Origin: Diprion similis
Taxonomy: Eukaryota > Arthropoda > Insecta > Hymenoptera > Diprionidae
Assembly (NCBI RefSeq): GCF_021155765.1
Contig: NC_060108.1
Location: 14,533,025 to 14,597,024 of the forward strand
Length of the DNA: 64,000 nucleotides
Direction of reading: 5' to 3'
The notes beneath the pieces are model-generated. The model worked only from the letters and a program-made list of their open reading frames with translations. It searched no databases and was not told the DNA's origin. Below are positions 49,201 to 61,700 of the stretch, one piece after another. The first letter of the stretch is position 1. Each line of letters starts with the position of its first letter. The position numbers were made by a program, and so were the translations under genes.

Positions 49201-52200
49201 AAATTTCGGTCTTCTCTCATTTTACACTTAAATTAATCAGAATAAATAAAATATAGAAAGAAAAAATTCGGAGTTGGGAGAAAGTCAGAGGTTCGTAATA
49301 CCTGATGATTAGAGATATTCTTTTAGTATCTTGTTAAAGAATATCGTAAGTGACATAGTTTTAAAAAATTAACTTGTTTTTATGTGTCAAGTGTTTGATA
49401 TGGAAGCCGAGGACACGTAGACTGCACGTTTCAATTGACTCTTAACGTCTCTAAAATACAGAGTGGCTGGTTCATCTCCTCGCGACTAATTTGCCTCAAT
49501 TACGGAATAACGTTTCCTGTGTCTACCCGTGACTTACTGACCACCGTAGCTTTTCACCGAACACAAGTCTTCGTACAGCGTCGATGATAACAGACGGTGT
49601 TCTACTCGGAAATTCATATAAATCGCGTGTAGTTGTTTCAGTGAAATATAGTTGAGCTTGAATTTTTCATCATTTTGATAGAAGTATTATGTATGAATTT
49701 TGAAATTTTGTAACCATCCAGACAAATTGCAGTGATTTCAAACCGACAGTGAAATCCTGCAGGTAGAAGAAGGCTCAACGTATACCGAAGCGAGTGTCCA
49801 TTCCCGGTGTTTTCGGGCCCGAAAATCTCCTGTTTTAAACCACGGGTCCCCTAATTAGGGTCAGAATGACGTGGCTGGGAGAAACGGTACGAATTCCACT
49901 TTGCAAGGCCACACAGGTATAGGACAACAATCCTCAGGATCAGGAATACTTATTGCTAGCACAAATTACACTTGCACAATGAGTGTGTAAAATTTTACTT
50001 TACCCGTCTTCGGTGCGCAGAACTCGGTACGCCGTCACAACGTAGGATCCTTGTTTCTTTTTATTTTTCAAATCCGGACTTTGGTAAAGCCTCAATTCCG
50101 CGCCTATTATGGATTCTCCTGGTGGTACTTCCGACACGTCGAACCACAGCCGCTTTCCACGCTCGTGACGAACCCCGGCCACGTGGTGATCTGGAAAATC
50201 GTTATATGCAGGCGGTGCAGGATAATTAAGAGCAATTTTTGCAGCTCTTTACTGATCGGTAGCTTAATTTCCGCTTAATTTGCTCTTCATTTACTCCAGC
50301 GGAACTGGGTATAAAAATTAAAAATATGCTGATCGGTTCTCTTTGTGAAAAGAGCATAACTGCCTCAAGATGTACGAGATTGAAGTTATAGCAATGTTGG
50401 AAAATTTTGCTTAAATTTTGAAAACTCAGTTCGTCTAAAATTATTCCTTAGCTGGAAAATGGTAATTTTTTTTTTTTTTGTCGTCAATTTTTTGTTACGC
50501 TTTTTTCACTGACTCCAATATCGAAACAAATCTCTCTCTTACAATTTCATTTCAGAATTCGAGTTTGTAGAATATGAATACGCTTTGCTTGATCGGGATT
50601 TACTTGTGCATCTCTGGCAAAATCCTCAACTTGCCAAACGACAATTTCTGTTAAAAATGTATCGTCACGTCGACCCTACGACCTTTCCCCTCGCGAAGAG
50701 ATTAAAAATTTATCAAATGTGAAAATCATTCGTTAACCTTAGTGCGAAACACACTCTTGACACTGTTTCCTCCTGAATATTTTTCTCATTTATCTTCCAT
50801 TCTTTCAATTCTACAATGTGAAATTTCCGTTGGATAATAAAAATGTTTTCATAAAACCTCTATATCAGATCGTGAGATTTTCATCTATCTACACGGTGAT
50901 ACCTGATTAACCCATAACGATGGACATGAAGCCGAAGGCATTGCGATGCAGGAGCGTTACTAACAAGCACCATATCCACGTAATACACACGGATTCTACC
51001 GATGCAGCGTAGGTATAACGTGAGGATTGTTTTTAAGGTGCTCAGCAACAGGCACCTCCGGCAGCATTTTCCCGTTAATCTTGGCAGCCTGTTTCTCTTC
51101 TTTTCCTCCGAATGCCTCCATCCTTTTCTCTACGCTCGTCTTTCTCACAAGACTAGATGAGTCAATATAATCAAAATTCTAAGTAGGACAGCGGGAGGGA
51201 CTGACGGGGACCGAGGGCCGTATAGGGCCCAGGTAAGAAACCTCCCTCGAGGCCTCGTCGATCCTCACCCTCCTCGGGCTTGTCCAGTGCCGCATGTTGA
51301 AAACAAAGCGTTTCGACTCCCCCGCCTTTGCAGTCATTTAAAAAATATTCGGACCACCCGGCATCGATGACTCGTTTACTAAAAGATATATCGCCGCTCA
51401 TTGTTTCAGAATTACATTATTAGTAGTAGGCACGAAAGCAGCGAAAACAAGGTGGGTTATAAAAAGTAAGAAACGATGGAGAATAAACTGTCTCATATTT
51501 ATTTACAAGCTGCGATCGACTCGACGTCAGACTTCCAATTCACGTTGCATAATTCATTGGGAAATTATTGTCAATGCAATGAGTATAAGGTATAAGGTAT
51601 AAGGCATAAGATTGCATGGTGATTATTTTTCTGGACCTACTTTCGAGGCACCTACGGTGTTAGGTGAGATACTATTATTATTCTGCTGCTGATAGTGGTC
51701 AGAATTCCCTTCCGGCGTTATTCTGCGCTCAGCTAGGCATAATAAATTTTAACAAACACGTGAATAAGTCGAATTAGACCGTTTCGAAAATCGTTGCTAT
51801 ACCAAACGTGAGAAATATTTTTAAATCGTCACTGTTTTGTCGTTTGAAAATTTCTACACCTAGGTAGGAAAATGCCGAATGTTAATTGAACGAAATTCTC
51901 ACAACGAGTAAAGTCGATCGGGTTGAATTCTAGATATTTTTTTGTGTCTGTGTGTGTATAAAGTATAGAGGTGAAAAATATCTGTTAAACTATATCAAGT
52001 AAACTATATATTTCTGTTAGCATTATCGTAGATTCGTAGACGATATCGAATTTCTCAATGCCTGCAGGTCATGTAGCAGAATTTTGCAAACAGGATTGAA
52101 CAGCTTTTTACTGATTTCGAGGAGAAACGATGTTTCAGCGCATCACGCGGAATGTCAATTATAAATTCTTACTCGGTGACGCGAAAAGAGACAGAGAGAG

Positions 52201-53603
52201 ATAGGAATGTGAAAACAGAGAGAAAAAAACTGACAAACATGGCCATCAGTAGCTGACATTTTTTAAACTTAGCTATTGAACGACGATTCTTCGAATCATT
52301 CTTGTCTCACCAGATTATCATAAATTGGCGGATTTTTCTTTTCACATGGAATAAAGATTACAGAAAAATCTGAACATTGAATAGAAATCTGTTTATTGAA
52401 TATTGCCGAGAGTCAAACAAGGCAGCTGGAAATTTTTGGCGTTAAAATATGCAAATTCGTATTTCTCGCTAACGAAATGTCACAGGAGTGTTATGTATGG
52501 TGTATGTCCACGTCGATTGCGTATTCATCAGGGTCGTAAGCATCTGCGTGATTTAAATACGCTTACTTGGCGTGTACGGTATAACCTAGTGGACACGAAG
52601 AATTAATGGGGTTGTCGAAGAACAACTTGGAAACGAAGAAACGCTACTTTTTATTTCTAGAATATTATTACATTATTTAGAATTGTAGTCTCACAAATCC
52701 TGTAGGAACAAATTAACTGTTTAAAGTTGTAATATTCGAGTTTGGTTAATCATTTATTAAAGTTAAACTGCGTTTAGGCTGACAGTAAATTAATGCAGCT
52801 TAAACGGTGTTCAAATCACTCTACAACCAAACTCATCATCATGCGCAACCTGCGTTGTAACGATTCTACAGTAACGCGGCTTTCTTCTACATATAAGAAT
52901 TTTCCCAATTTTTTTCTCGCGCTGATTTTTGAAAAAGTGTAATCTTTATCAATTATATTTTCCAAATCCCTATATACAATGTATAACACTTCCAGGATTC
53001 TGATTTTAACACCGGGTGCAATTGAATATGAAATCAAACAGGTCGTAGGAAAATACAGAAAAGTGGCGGGAAATTCAAATAATTTTGATTTTAAAATTAA
53101 AGAACTACTTTGACGCGAATTGATTTAAAAAAAAACGTTCCTTCCTCTCAAATTTTCTGATTGTTCCTGTTTTGATACTCACTGTGCGCAGCAAAGCTCA
53201 TTATAACATCGCTCTGGTCAATCGCCCTGAGATCTTGTCCGCTAAGATCAAAGTGTCCGCGATCTCCTTCGGGTTTTACCGTCGACGACAAGTCCTGATC
53301 CTCCCCCTCGCCAAGGGTGTTCCTGTATATATCGAGGAGAAACTTTGGCGCCGATCGTTTCACCTGTGGCGGATGTCCACCGACTCCTCTGGGTCGATCC
53401 GGAAGCCCCAGGAGATTCAATATCTCGTGTTCAACTTCCTGTCTTTCACGCTGCGTAACTACCCGGTGTATAACCGTCTGGTCGAGACCATTGTCGACGT
53501 AAAGTCCGCTCAGACGACCCTCCGAGTCGCCGATTTCGGCGAAAAAAAACAACAACAACGACGAGTACAACGCGACGATTGACAATTTACCGATACGGAA
53601 CAT
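46215..53603 (-). CDS. gbb: BMP-family ligand, Glass bottom boat / BMP5-8 type
   Basis: Secreted TGF-beta-superfamily growth factor precursor of about 429 residues; Gbb signals through BMP receptors, for example at the neuromuscular junction. Exons, 5' to 3': 53603-53183, 50190-50004, 49095-48941, 47086-46898, 46683-46607, 46475-46215; all phases agree. The start is the first ATG after an in-frame TAG. It opens with a signal peptide (hydrophobic core [13 protein letters not shown]). The prodomain has [36 protein letters not shown] and [15 protein letters not shown] dibasic furin-type site, RVRRKR, lies at residues 291-296. The mature domain of about 133 residues has seven cysteines (ARTC, YYCSGEC, PCCAPT, KSCGCH) and an N-glycosylation site in MNATNH. 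All cysteines needed for the cystine knot and the dimer bridge are present. Intron 1 is about 3 kb. Confidence 0.94.
51582..51610. repeat. (GTATAAG)n short tandem repeat in gbb intron 1
   Basis: About four copies of a 7-bp unit, the last with one change. Confidence 0.8.
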
Positions 53604-55750
53604 CTTCGATCTCGTATGAAGATACAACGTCGACTATACTCAATCGTCGATTCCCTCGGCAGAGTTGCGCCTTGCGCCAGGATTTGAATTTCTCCCGCCA
53701 ATTTTCACACCGGTTATCAATATTATCACTCGATCGTTCCTCTCTTCTCTTATTCGCTGCGGGAAACGTGCCGTTGATGTTTATGTTTATCTCGTTTGTT
53801 TTGCTGTCTTTCAACCCCGGTTGATTATTCACTTTGTTTGTCAATGATTTTTAGCCTTTTACTTTTATCGAACTTGTTACACTGTAAACAATTTTTCCTA
53901 CTTTCACTCGCACTTATTTATTTACTTATTTTCACGCGTCCCTTTTTTCCGTACAAAGCGAAAGCAGCGGTGCAGCGTTTCCTCGTCCGTTCGTTCACCA
54001 TTTAATTCCTCGTGATCACTCCGCAGGCAATGCTAGTGCCAGTCTGCTTGTCTGGCCCGATCGCCAACCTGCCTCTCCGTATAACTTCTCGCAAGGCCTC
54101 AGGCTCAGGGACGGAATAAGCTGAGGGGTTCCCCCTACGCCTAATGCTCAACGGCGTTGCAGCCACCCTGGAACCCGACTTCAGTCTTCAGTGATCGAAA
54201 AGGAATCACGGAAACCGGCAATAGAGACGAAAGACGTGTTGAAATTTTCCGAAATTGTACGTGTTTGTTATTTATAATCAGGTCGGTTCCTCTAGGACCA
54301 TTTTTCTCCCAGGATTCGACACTGCATGGAAGACCAAGATTTGACGAATTTTCGACACGCAAGGTGATTGCATTTCGACTATCTATTTAAATCACACCTA
54401 ATCATGCTTCTGGAAGCTTTTGATTTTTCATAGACTCAGATTGCGATTCGTTCGGAATTAATTATTACTCGTATATATTCAAATCTTATATTCACCAGAA
54501 TATAAAATGCTAATCAAATTTGAGTATAGTTGAAACACTCACGTGCTTCTGAAACACGGTGTTTTTTTTTTTATTATTTTTTTTTTTTTTTTTATTTAGC
54601 ATAGTTTAGACTTGTTTCCGAATCTGCTTTCACAATTCGCTCATCATAGAGTAAAAATTTTCGTACGCTTGTGTTTCCGCGTAAATTTTATTGGTTTCTA
54701 CTTACTGTTTCATTATATGAAAGACGTCGTTTGCGTATCAGAGCAATTAAAGCTAAAAATGGAGCTTTAAGATTGTTTTCAACATGTCTTTGGTTGTATA
54801 TTCACGCGTGTTTATTTGGTGTGGTTGTTATTGTTGTTGTTGGTGTAGGGCCCTTTCTCGGAGAGCAGGATGGAGAGCGAGAGATAAACAGAGAGAGTAA
54901 TATTTGGGTGAAAGTGTTTATTACGCTACGGGATATGTCAGGGTTCGGTAAAAAATTCAAGATATTCTGCGGAATGGCGGAAAAGCGGCGGTTATAATTA
55001 AAGCCATCGAATGACACTGATCAGTAACATCTTCAAATTCCATCTCCCAAATTGCTACCAGAAGTACAGTGGCGTATACCATAGTAGTCGAAATGTTGTG
55101 AATCATAATATCCTTTTGATGAAGAATGCTTTGAAATGCCATTTATTTAATATAATTGAGATAAGAGAGATAATCGATGTTTATTCAGTCTCTTCTGAAT
55201 CACTGAGTGAAAATTGATCTGCATTAAAAAACGAGACCTTAATGAAATACACGAGAACCATTTCATTATTAATTGCGAAATGATTTATTGAGGCATCATT
55301 TAAATCGTTGAAAAAACTTGTGATGAGGTCGAAAACCATGATTTCTTTGGATTACTGAATCATTCTAAAGTAAAAGTAGACCAGCAGGTTGACCGAAGGA
55401 GTGACAATTTGAATCTAAATCACGAAAATTCTGAATTTTCAATGTACCAATAAGTATAGCGGCAGATTTGAACGATATTACGAGAATCGCGGGGTACATA
55501 AGTTGTTGTCAGTGTTGAAACAACGCGATAAAATTATAAAAAACAATTAATAATGGTACGGCCCTGTCGAGTCGACACCGACGTGGATGCTAGGTAATAC
55601 GGGATGAGAAGATTCTCCTGACGAAGAGGAGCCTCGCGGAGGAGAGATAGAAAGAGCGAGAGGAGAGGGGCACGAGGATGAGAACGGAGAAAAGAGAGGC
55701 GCGGAGAGGCAGGTAGGAAGGCACGAGGTAAAGCAGGGAGCACCGTCTGT
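53604..55750. other. gbb upstream region; no coding gene seen
   Basis: Presumed 5' UTR and promoter of gbb on the minus strand. Contains T-rich runs near 54,560-54,598. A 108-codon + strand frame at 54,671-54,997 has no features and overlaps a minus frame. The purine-rich stretch at 55.6-55.74 kb is low complexity. Confidence 0.5.
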
Positions 55751-56269
55751 TCACGTGTAAGAAATAACTAATAAGATAAATAAGTATGTATATATACTCG
55801 TATACATATATATACATATTTGTACACGTACGTATGCACGAGAGCTGGAGAAAAGCCCGCGGGCAAATTCCCGACTACGAGTATTACATACGTATGGAAT
55901 TCCATGTCGCGTATATGCATGCGTGTATTCGGCATATTTAAACGACCGCTTCGTACATACGAAGATCGACGTAACTGCTCTGCACGGTGCTGCTGCTACT
56001 GCTGCTGCTGCACGTTCGCCTTGCCTTGGGGTGATCATTATTAAATCCTGATTAACGATAATCGGAGTCATCGATTTTCCTCCGCGGTAGCACGCTACTT
56101 GTACACAAAACGGTGCCGCAAAGTCTGCGCCAACAATTCCCAACTCGTATGCCTTTTGTAGTAAATTTCTTGCTCTTCGAACGGCTGCACCAGACTGCTT
56201 GCCTTTGCCGCCACCCGATGACGACGACGACGACGACGACGACGCACGTAACTCCATACCAATGGTCAT
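55751..56269 (-). CDS. Possible unknown protein or first exon, unassigned
   Basis: A 172-codon frame starting at a true ATG that follows an in-frame stop. After a Ser run coded by a GAC-type repeat come Gly/Lys-rich residues. A protein-like stretch at about residues 27-85 follows (RARNLLQKAYELGIVGADF, then PFCVQVACYRGGKSMTP), with varied third bases and no repeats. After about residue 85 it becomes Ala-rich and then looks non-coding. So if real, only about the first 85-100 codons are likely exon and a splice donor would follow. I do not recognise the family. It lies 2.7 kb upstream of gbb on the same strand. Confidence 0.3.
   Translation of the reverse strand: MTIGMELRASSSSSSSSSGGGKGKQSGAAVRRARNLLQKAYELGIVGADFAAPFCVQVACYRGGKSMTPIIVNQDLIMITPRQGERAAAAVAAAPCRAVTSIFVCTKRSFKYAEYTHAYTRHGIPYVCNTRSREFARGLFSSSRAYVRVQICIYMYTSIYTYLFILLVISYT
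56221..56243. repeat. (ACG)n microsatellite
   Basis: About eight tandem ACG units; on the minus strand they are read as the Ser run of the unassigned frame. Confidence 0.85.
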
Positions 56270-57099
56270 AACTCGGACCGGTTATACTTGACCCATCCGC
56301 TTTGCTGGACCAACTCATACCGAAATCAAGTCTTTACTCTTGTTCACGGCGATCTAGGCCCCCCTTTACCGCATTCTTTTCTCCATGGTTAATATTCTTT
56401 TTCTTATTGTATCCGATGGAAAGAAAAAGAATTTTCGTCCCATAACTCCTATTCTTATGCTTCGTTGTCTTCCATTAGAAATACCCTATCATCATTTGAA
56501 CAAATTCTAGAAAATTAAACATTCGGTGTCGCTATGAAAGAGTGAAGTATTTCAAAATTTTTCACAATTCCCGCGCTTTTCTTTCATTCATTTAGTTACA
56601 TTGTGTAAACTTCTGTACATAATGTAAAAGGAAATACAAAAAATTAGGGACGGGGGGACAAAAATTAATGACAGTTATACAATGCATCGAATATTTTCAG
56701 ATTTATTTCACAAAAACTCTTGCGATTTTCTCACTAAAACAAAGAAACTTTAATCACTTGATTAGAATATTCTTTATCGTTTTCAATTTCTGTATGATGA
56801 AAAAGTGTTTGGGTCATGAAATATTTTCATACAAACACAACTTGGTTTACCTATATGTATAGTTTAATGAAAATATTTTTCTTGTTAAATCTCAAACATT
56901 ATACAAGTTATACAAGTTATACAATGAATCAACTTTAACTTACTCCAGTTTCTTAATTTATGGCTAGAGAAGAATAAAGAATATGTCGATACTTAACGAA
57001 AGTTTATACCTCCTGCGCTAGTTTTATTCAAAATGAAATTGATTCTAACTATCGGCTTTGTAATTTGTCAAGTGCTTATGATAATCGTCGTTTAGTTCG
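56270..57099. other. Intergenic, AT-rich, no supported gene
   Basis: Only short frames. The right edge is the Cwc15 3' flank. Confidence 0.55.
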
Positions 57100-57105
57100 T
57101 TTATT
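57100..57105 (-). terminator. Candidate Cwc15 polyadenylation signal
   Basis: AATAAA on the minus strand (TTTATT on +), 54 bases beyond the Cwc15 stop codon. A second AATAAA lies at about 57,023. Confidence 0.5.
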
Positions 57106-57158
57106 ACATAATACGAGATTGTCATCAATTCAAGTACAACTCCAGCTAGACACAACGT

Positions 57159-58036
57159 TCATTTCACATACTTTTCCATGAACTTTCGATGGAATTCACT
57201 TCTCAACGAGTCATTTATAAACACATCCCGCTTTTTCTCAGGTTCCGAGCGTGCACAATTCTTGAAAACCACATCATCATCCCACCGCCTTCTCACTTTC
57301 ATGTCTGTGCGTCCAGGCTGAGCTGAATAATTGAGAAGTGGGTTACCGGAAAGGATGTTTTCCATACGGATGCGCTCTTCCTCTTGTCTCTTCTCTATTT
57401 CCTTGTAAAAAAATAATAATTTATAAATCAGGAAATCATCAATCGCAGGGACATCAAATTTATCTGTATATAGGTATCTTACTTTTTTGGCTTGATCGGC
57501 AGCACGTTCTTTCTTTATGCGCTGAAGTTCAGCGAGTAGTGCAACTGTGTCATCCTCATCGCTGTCAGAGTCAGAATCGTCTTCGTCCAATGGATCATCG
57601 GCATCCAAACTCGCTGCGGGTACTTGATCGATTTTTTGTCTTTTCGCTGCAACAGCCGAACCATCACGATTTGCAGGTTCAATCATGCGACGGTTCGACG
57701 CCTTGTCTTTTTCCCGCTCACGTTCATCTAACTCTTTGCGGAAATCACGGCTCCTCAACTCGTCTGTTGTTCCCTGACCGTACTCTCTGTGGAGAGAATT
57801 TCGAGGTTATGTAAATTTTTCTGGTTATAACACGATATATTCTAAAAGGATAAGAGGACAGAGATATGACACGCGAAAATGGTATCTCTGCACTTGTATT
57901 ATTACCTGTATTTCAATTTTGTATGAGACGGCAGATCCCTGCTCGAGTATTGTTTAGAAATTGCACTCAAATCCTTCTCTCCGCGCCCCTGACCACCACG
58001 CGCTGGCTCAAATGTGGGCCTCGCAGCTGTAGTCAT
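57159..58036 (-). CDS. Cwc15: CWC15 spliceosome-associated protein (Cwf15/Cwc15)
   Basis: Nuclear component of the PRP19/NineTeen-related part of the active spliceosome. Exons, 5' to 3': 58036-57906, 57786-57483, 57401-57159; the phases join to 225 residues, close to the usual 220-230. The N-terminus reads [20 protein letters not shown], the family signature, and continues with [20 protein letters not shown]. The middle is acidic and Ser/Asp-rich ([13 protein letters not shown]). The C-terminus has the conserved block [23 protein letters not shown], and ends [11 protein letters not shown]. The last intron (57402-57482) is only 81 bp and has no stop in the reading frame. The gene is divergent from the M16 protease. 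Confidence 0.95.
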
Positions 58037-58729
58037 TTTGAAACCAGGGTATAATGAACTTGCGAATCCCTCCGGACGATGAAAAATTACTTTAAAACAC
58101 TATTCAGACTCTTGTTTATAATCCGCTATTTGTCGAATACGCTATTGACGTATATACATGCTGTGACGGGAGCAGTGAGTATGGTTTGGATTTTATACCA
58201 TGAGATATGAAAAACTAATGTAACCCAGAGGCGGCGTTGCATGGAGGAATGCAGTCGTCTTTACCCTCAGACTCATCGGACAGTTTCACGAAATCAATTC
58301 GTCATATCATTGGCTGAAGGTATCTGAAGTCTGCGTTCCGAAATTATCTGGCAGCGCTAAAAACTCCCTAGGACAGAGGAAGAAGATTGATGCCTCTAAT
58401 TGATTCATTTAAATTATTGAACTTTATAATATATGATTGTCAGTTAGATACATATAGAATTTTTTACTATTTTATTTAAAAAAATCTGTTCACTATCAAA
58501 CAATTCCAACTGCACTAGCTGCACAATCATCTACAGATGAACTGCAAACGGACGTAACCTAGCGCCACTCGTGCACTCGACGGAGGTGCCAAAAACTAAA
58601 CGCACGGTGTGTGTGTTTGCACGGTTGTATCCTCTCATAATGCCATATACTTCCAGGTTTAAGAGGCACCGTTAGGTTGAAAACGTTGACGTTCATTGTA
58701 GCCGAAGCATTAGAGCACATAAAAACGTC
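58037..58729. promoter_or_regulatory. Candidate bidirectional promoter, Cwc15 / M16 protease
   Basis: The start codons of two divergent housekeeping-type genes are 693 bp apart, so both 5' leaders and promoters must fit here. I see no TATA box with convincing spacing. A partial family B MITE copy lies in the middle (58,331-58,384). Confidence 0.55.
58331..58384. mobile_element. Partial MITE, family B (left half)
   Basis: Aligns with the left half of the 43,928-44,058 element: TGCGTTCCGAAATTAT, then GCAGCGCTAAAAACTCCCTA and GGACAGAGG. The right half and right terminus are absent. Confidence 0.65.
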
Positions 58730-61700
58730 ATGGCTCCCGTTGACAGCTCCCCGGCTAGTAACATGGCTGGTTTTGAGTTAATATGTTCATTGAAATCGAA
58801 CGATTTAATACCCGTGCATAAATATAAATCGTCAAACACCGGGCTCACCGTTGTTATAGCGGAGGTGGACGGCCCCGTCGTCAATGGGTACTTTTGTCTG
58901 GGTAAATACGCGTCATCAAATAACCTAACCTCACTTATGTTCAGCCATTACGGCCATCATTTGCTCCTTCGTTCGCCAATCGACTATGGTGTATATAATA
59001 AATAATTAGCAGAGCTGTGAACGGTGATTAAAAATGCATGGAAGTGCACTTTGGTCGAAAATTTTTTAAACTAAAAACTTGATAGCGAACAAAGTTTGAA
59101 AAAGTGTAACTGAAGCTTATTATAACCACAAAATTCTCTCTGATATTGGAAATAGTGTCAAAATATTAAATTTGAATCGTGAAAGACCTGATCAGGCATC
59201 CCAGAGAAATCACTTTATTATACTCTTATTTTTATGAAAAACTCGTATAGTTTTTATGATTCTTATAAAAATTAGCTTAATTTATTTGCCAATAAATCTG
59301 ATAATAGTTTGAAACAGACTTTTTTACGAGCTGGTCAGTTACAATCGTTATAATTTACGGATAATCGATTATTGATCTGGCATGAGAATACATTATTGTG
59401 ATCCAAATTTTATTTGTACTATTTACAAAGAATGCATTCACAAATCAATTGACTTATTGTTCACTGGAATCTGACAAGTAATACGAATTACTTTTGCGAA
59501 ACAATTTTATAATTTATTTCTCCAATGGTAATAATGGTGATTATACCAGGTGTTCACAGTTCCAATTCTGTACTTTAATGCTTTTTCGAATATCTCAGGA
59601 CCTTTTTTTTAATTGGTTTTACCTCGATTAGCTTCAGTTACATTTTTTAAACATCTATTTTCTTAAATCTTTGTTCAAATAGTTTTTTACCTACTTGTAC
59701 GTCTCATACACTTTAAACATTGCGACACACCCCTGAACAGATAGCACAATCATCTATCTATTTCAGTTTCTTCAGAATCCATGCATTATCACCTTGCGCT
59801 ACCTTCTTTCAGCCACTGAGGCCTATGATGATGACGGTCTCCCCCATACGCTGGAGCACTTGATATTTTTAGGCAGTGAAAAATATCCTTACAAGGGTGT
59901 TCTAGACTTGTTAGCTAACAGATGTTTAGCATCAGGTACAAACGCTTGGACGGATACCGACCATACTTGTTACACTATGACCACAGCTGGGAGCGAAGGA
60001 TTTCTCTCACTGATGCCCATATTTCTTGAGCACATTCTGTATCCGACGTTAACGGTAAAAACTTGGCAGTAGTTTCAATCAGTATCATAAACATCACAAC
60101 ATATACTAAAAATAAGTAAACTATGTTGCAAGTGTGTGTAGAATATTGTCTTCATTCGTATTGAATCCAACAATATAGTGATATATTCATATTTCTTATC
60201 ATTGAATTTCATTTCAGTGTGTACAAGGTATACAAAAATTTGTAGTATTAATAGTTGTCTCTAGTGAATTCAGTCTTGGTGTCATAATCAGTTTGATCTT
60301 GGGAGTAACTCAGCAATATATTAGTATACTGATAGAGTTTGATGGAAATACCAGAGTTCCAATTATATACTTTATCAATTGATATAATGACATCCAAACG
60401 TTTTTTCTTGAAACATCATCAGGATTCTGGATTCATAACCGAAGTTCATCATGTAACTGGGGAAGGGGAAGACGCGGGTGTAGTCTATTGCGAAATGCAG
60501 GGAGGAGAAAATAGTGGAGAATCTTTGGTCCATAACGCTTTAACAAGAGCTATTTATCCAGGACGTTGTGGATATAAATCAGAAACTGGAGGTATTTAGT
60601 TGTGCACTTGAAATCATCTGGAAATGGATTTATAATATATTCCAGATGCTTGTTTGTTGCTAGCACAAAAATGTTTACTTGCTAATTGTAATCCATTTAA
60701 CTAGGTATGATGAAAAACTTGCGAGAAAGTACGAACAATGATAAAGTCAGAAAGTATCATAAGGAGTTTTACAGGCCGGAAAATTTGACCGTTATCATCA
60801 CTGGACAAGTGAAACATGCGGACGTTTTTAAAGCTGTGCAACCACTTGAACAAAAAATAATATCAAAGGTGATTGAACTCTCTTTAATATCTAAGCATGA
60901 AACAGAAATGTTTGCTTAACTTTTGATACATATATATGATTACATCGTTCCTCTTTGATAATTCAGGGGGATAGAGGACCATATGTAAGGCCTTGGCAAA
61001 GCCCAGTCCCGCCATTAACAGAGAGTATTGATTTGGACATACATTATCCCTGCGACGATGAGGATAATGGACTGATAAATATTGGTTGGCGTGGTCCGTC
61101 AGCAGTTACTGAGCTATACCAGTTAACAGGGTGTTCAATACTGCTTAAATATTTGACAGACAACTCAGTCAGTCCTCTACAGCGAGAATTTGTTGAAATA
61201 AATGATCCTTATGCAAGTAAAGTAGCCTACTCTCTTGCCGAAAATTCAGAGGCCATGTTGTACTTGATATTTGAAAATGTGCCAAAGGCGAAGATACCGC
61301 TGGTAAAGGATCATCTAGTTAAAACGCTGAAAGATATAGCTGATGGAGAAAATGGTATTGATATGAAAAGATTGAACACAGTCATTCAAAGACACATATT
61401 AGAAACTTTGAGTAACTTGGAAAATAGTCCACATGATTCAGTCGCGTTTATGGTAATTGGCGATATTCTTTACGGCCAGAGTAAAGAAGATGTGAGTAAA
61501 ATAATTTAATGTTTTCATAATCAGTTGCCACTGCTGAGAGGACATTTTTTTCATATGATATTGATGTCTTAAACACACTAGCTGGACCACAGATTAAACC
61601 AAATAGAGGATTTGAAGAAGCTTGGTAAAGAACCAGCCTCATATTGGCATAATATTTTGAAGAAATACTTCATCGAAGGGCCTATGGTGGTTGTGAAAGG

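Noticed and set aside
51171-51401. 76-codon minus frame in gbb intron 1 as a possible extra exon
   Set aside because: gbb exons 1 and 2 join directly in phase and give the normal family sequence ([18 protein letters not shown]); this frame has no similarity to BMP prodomains.
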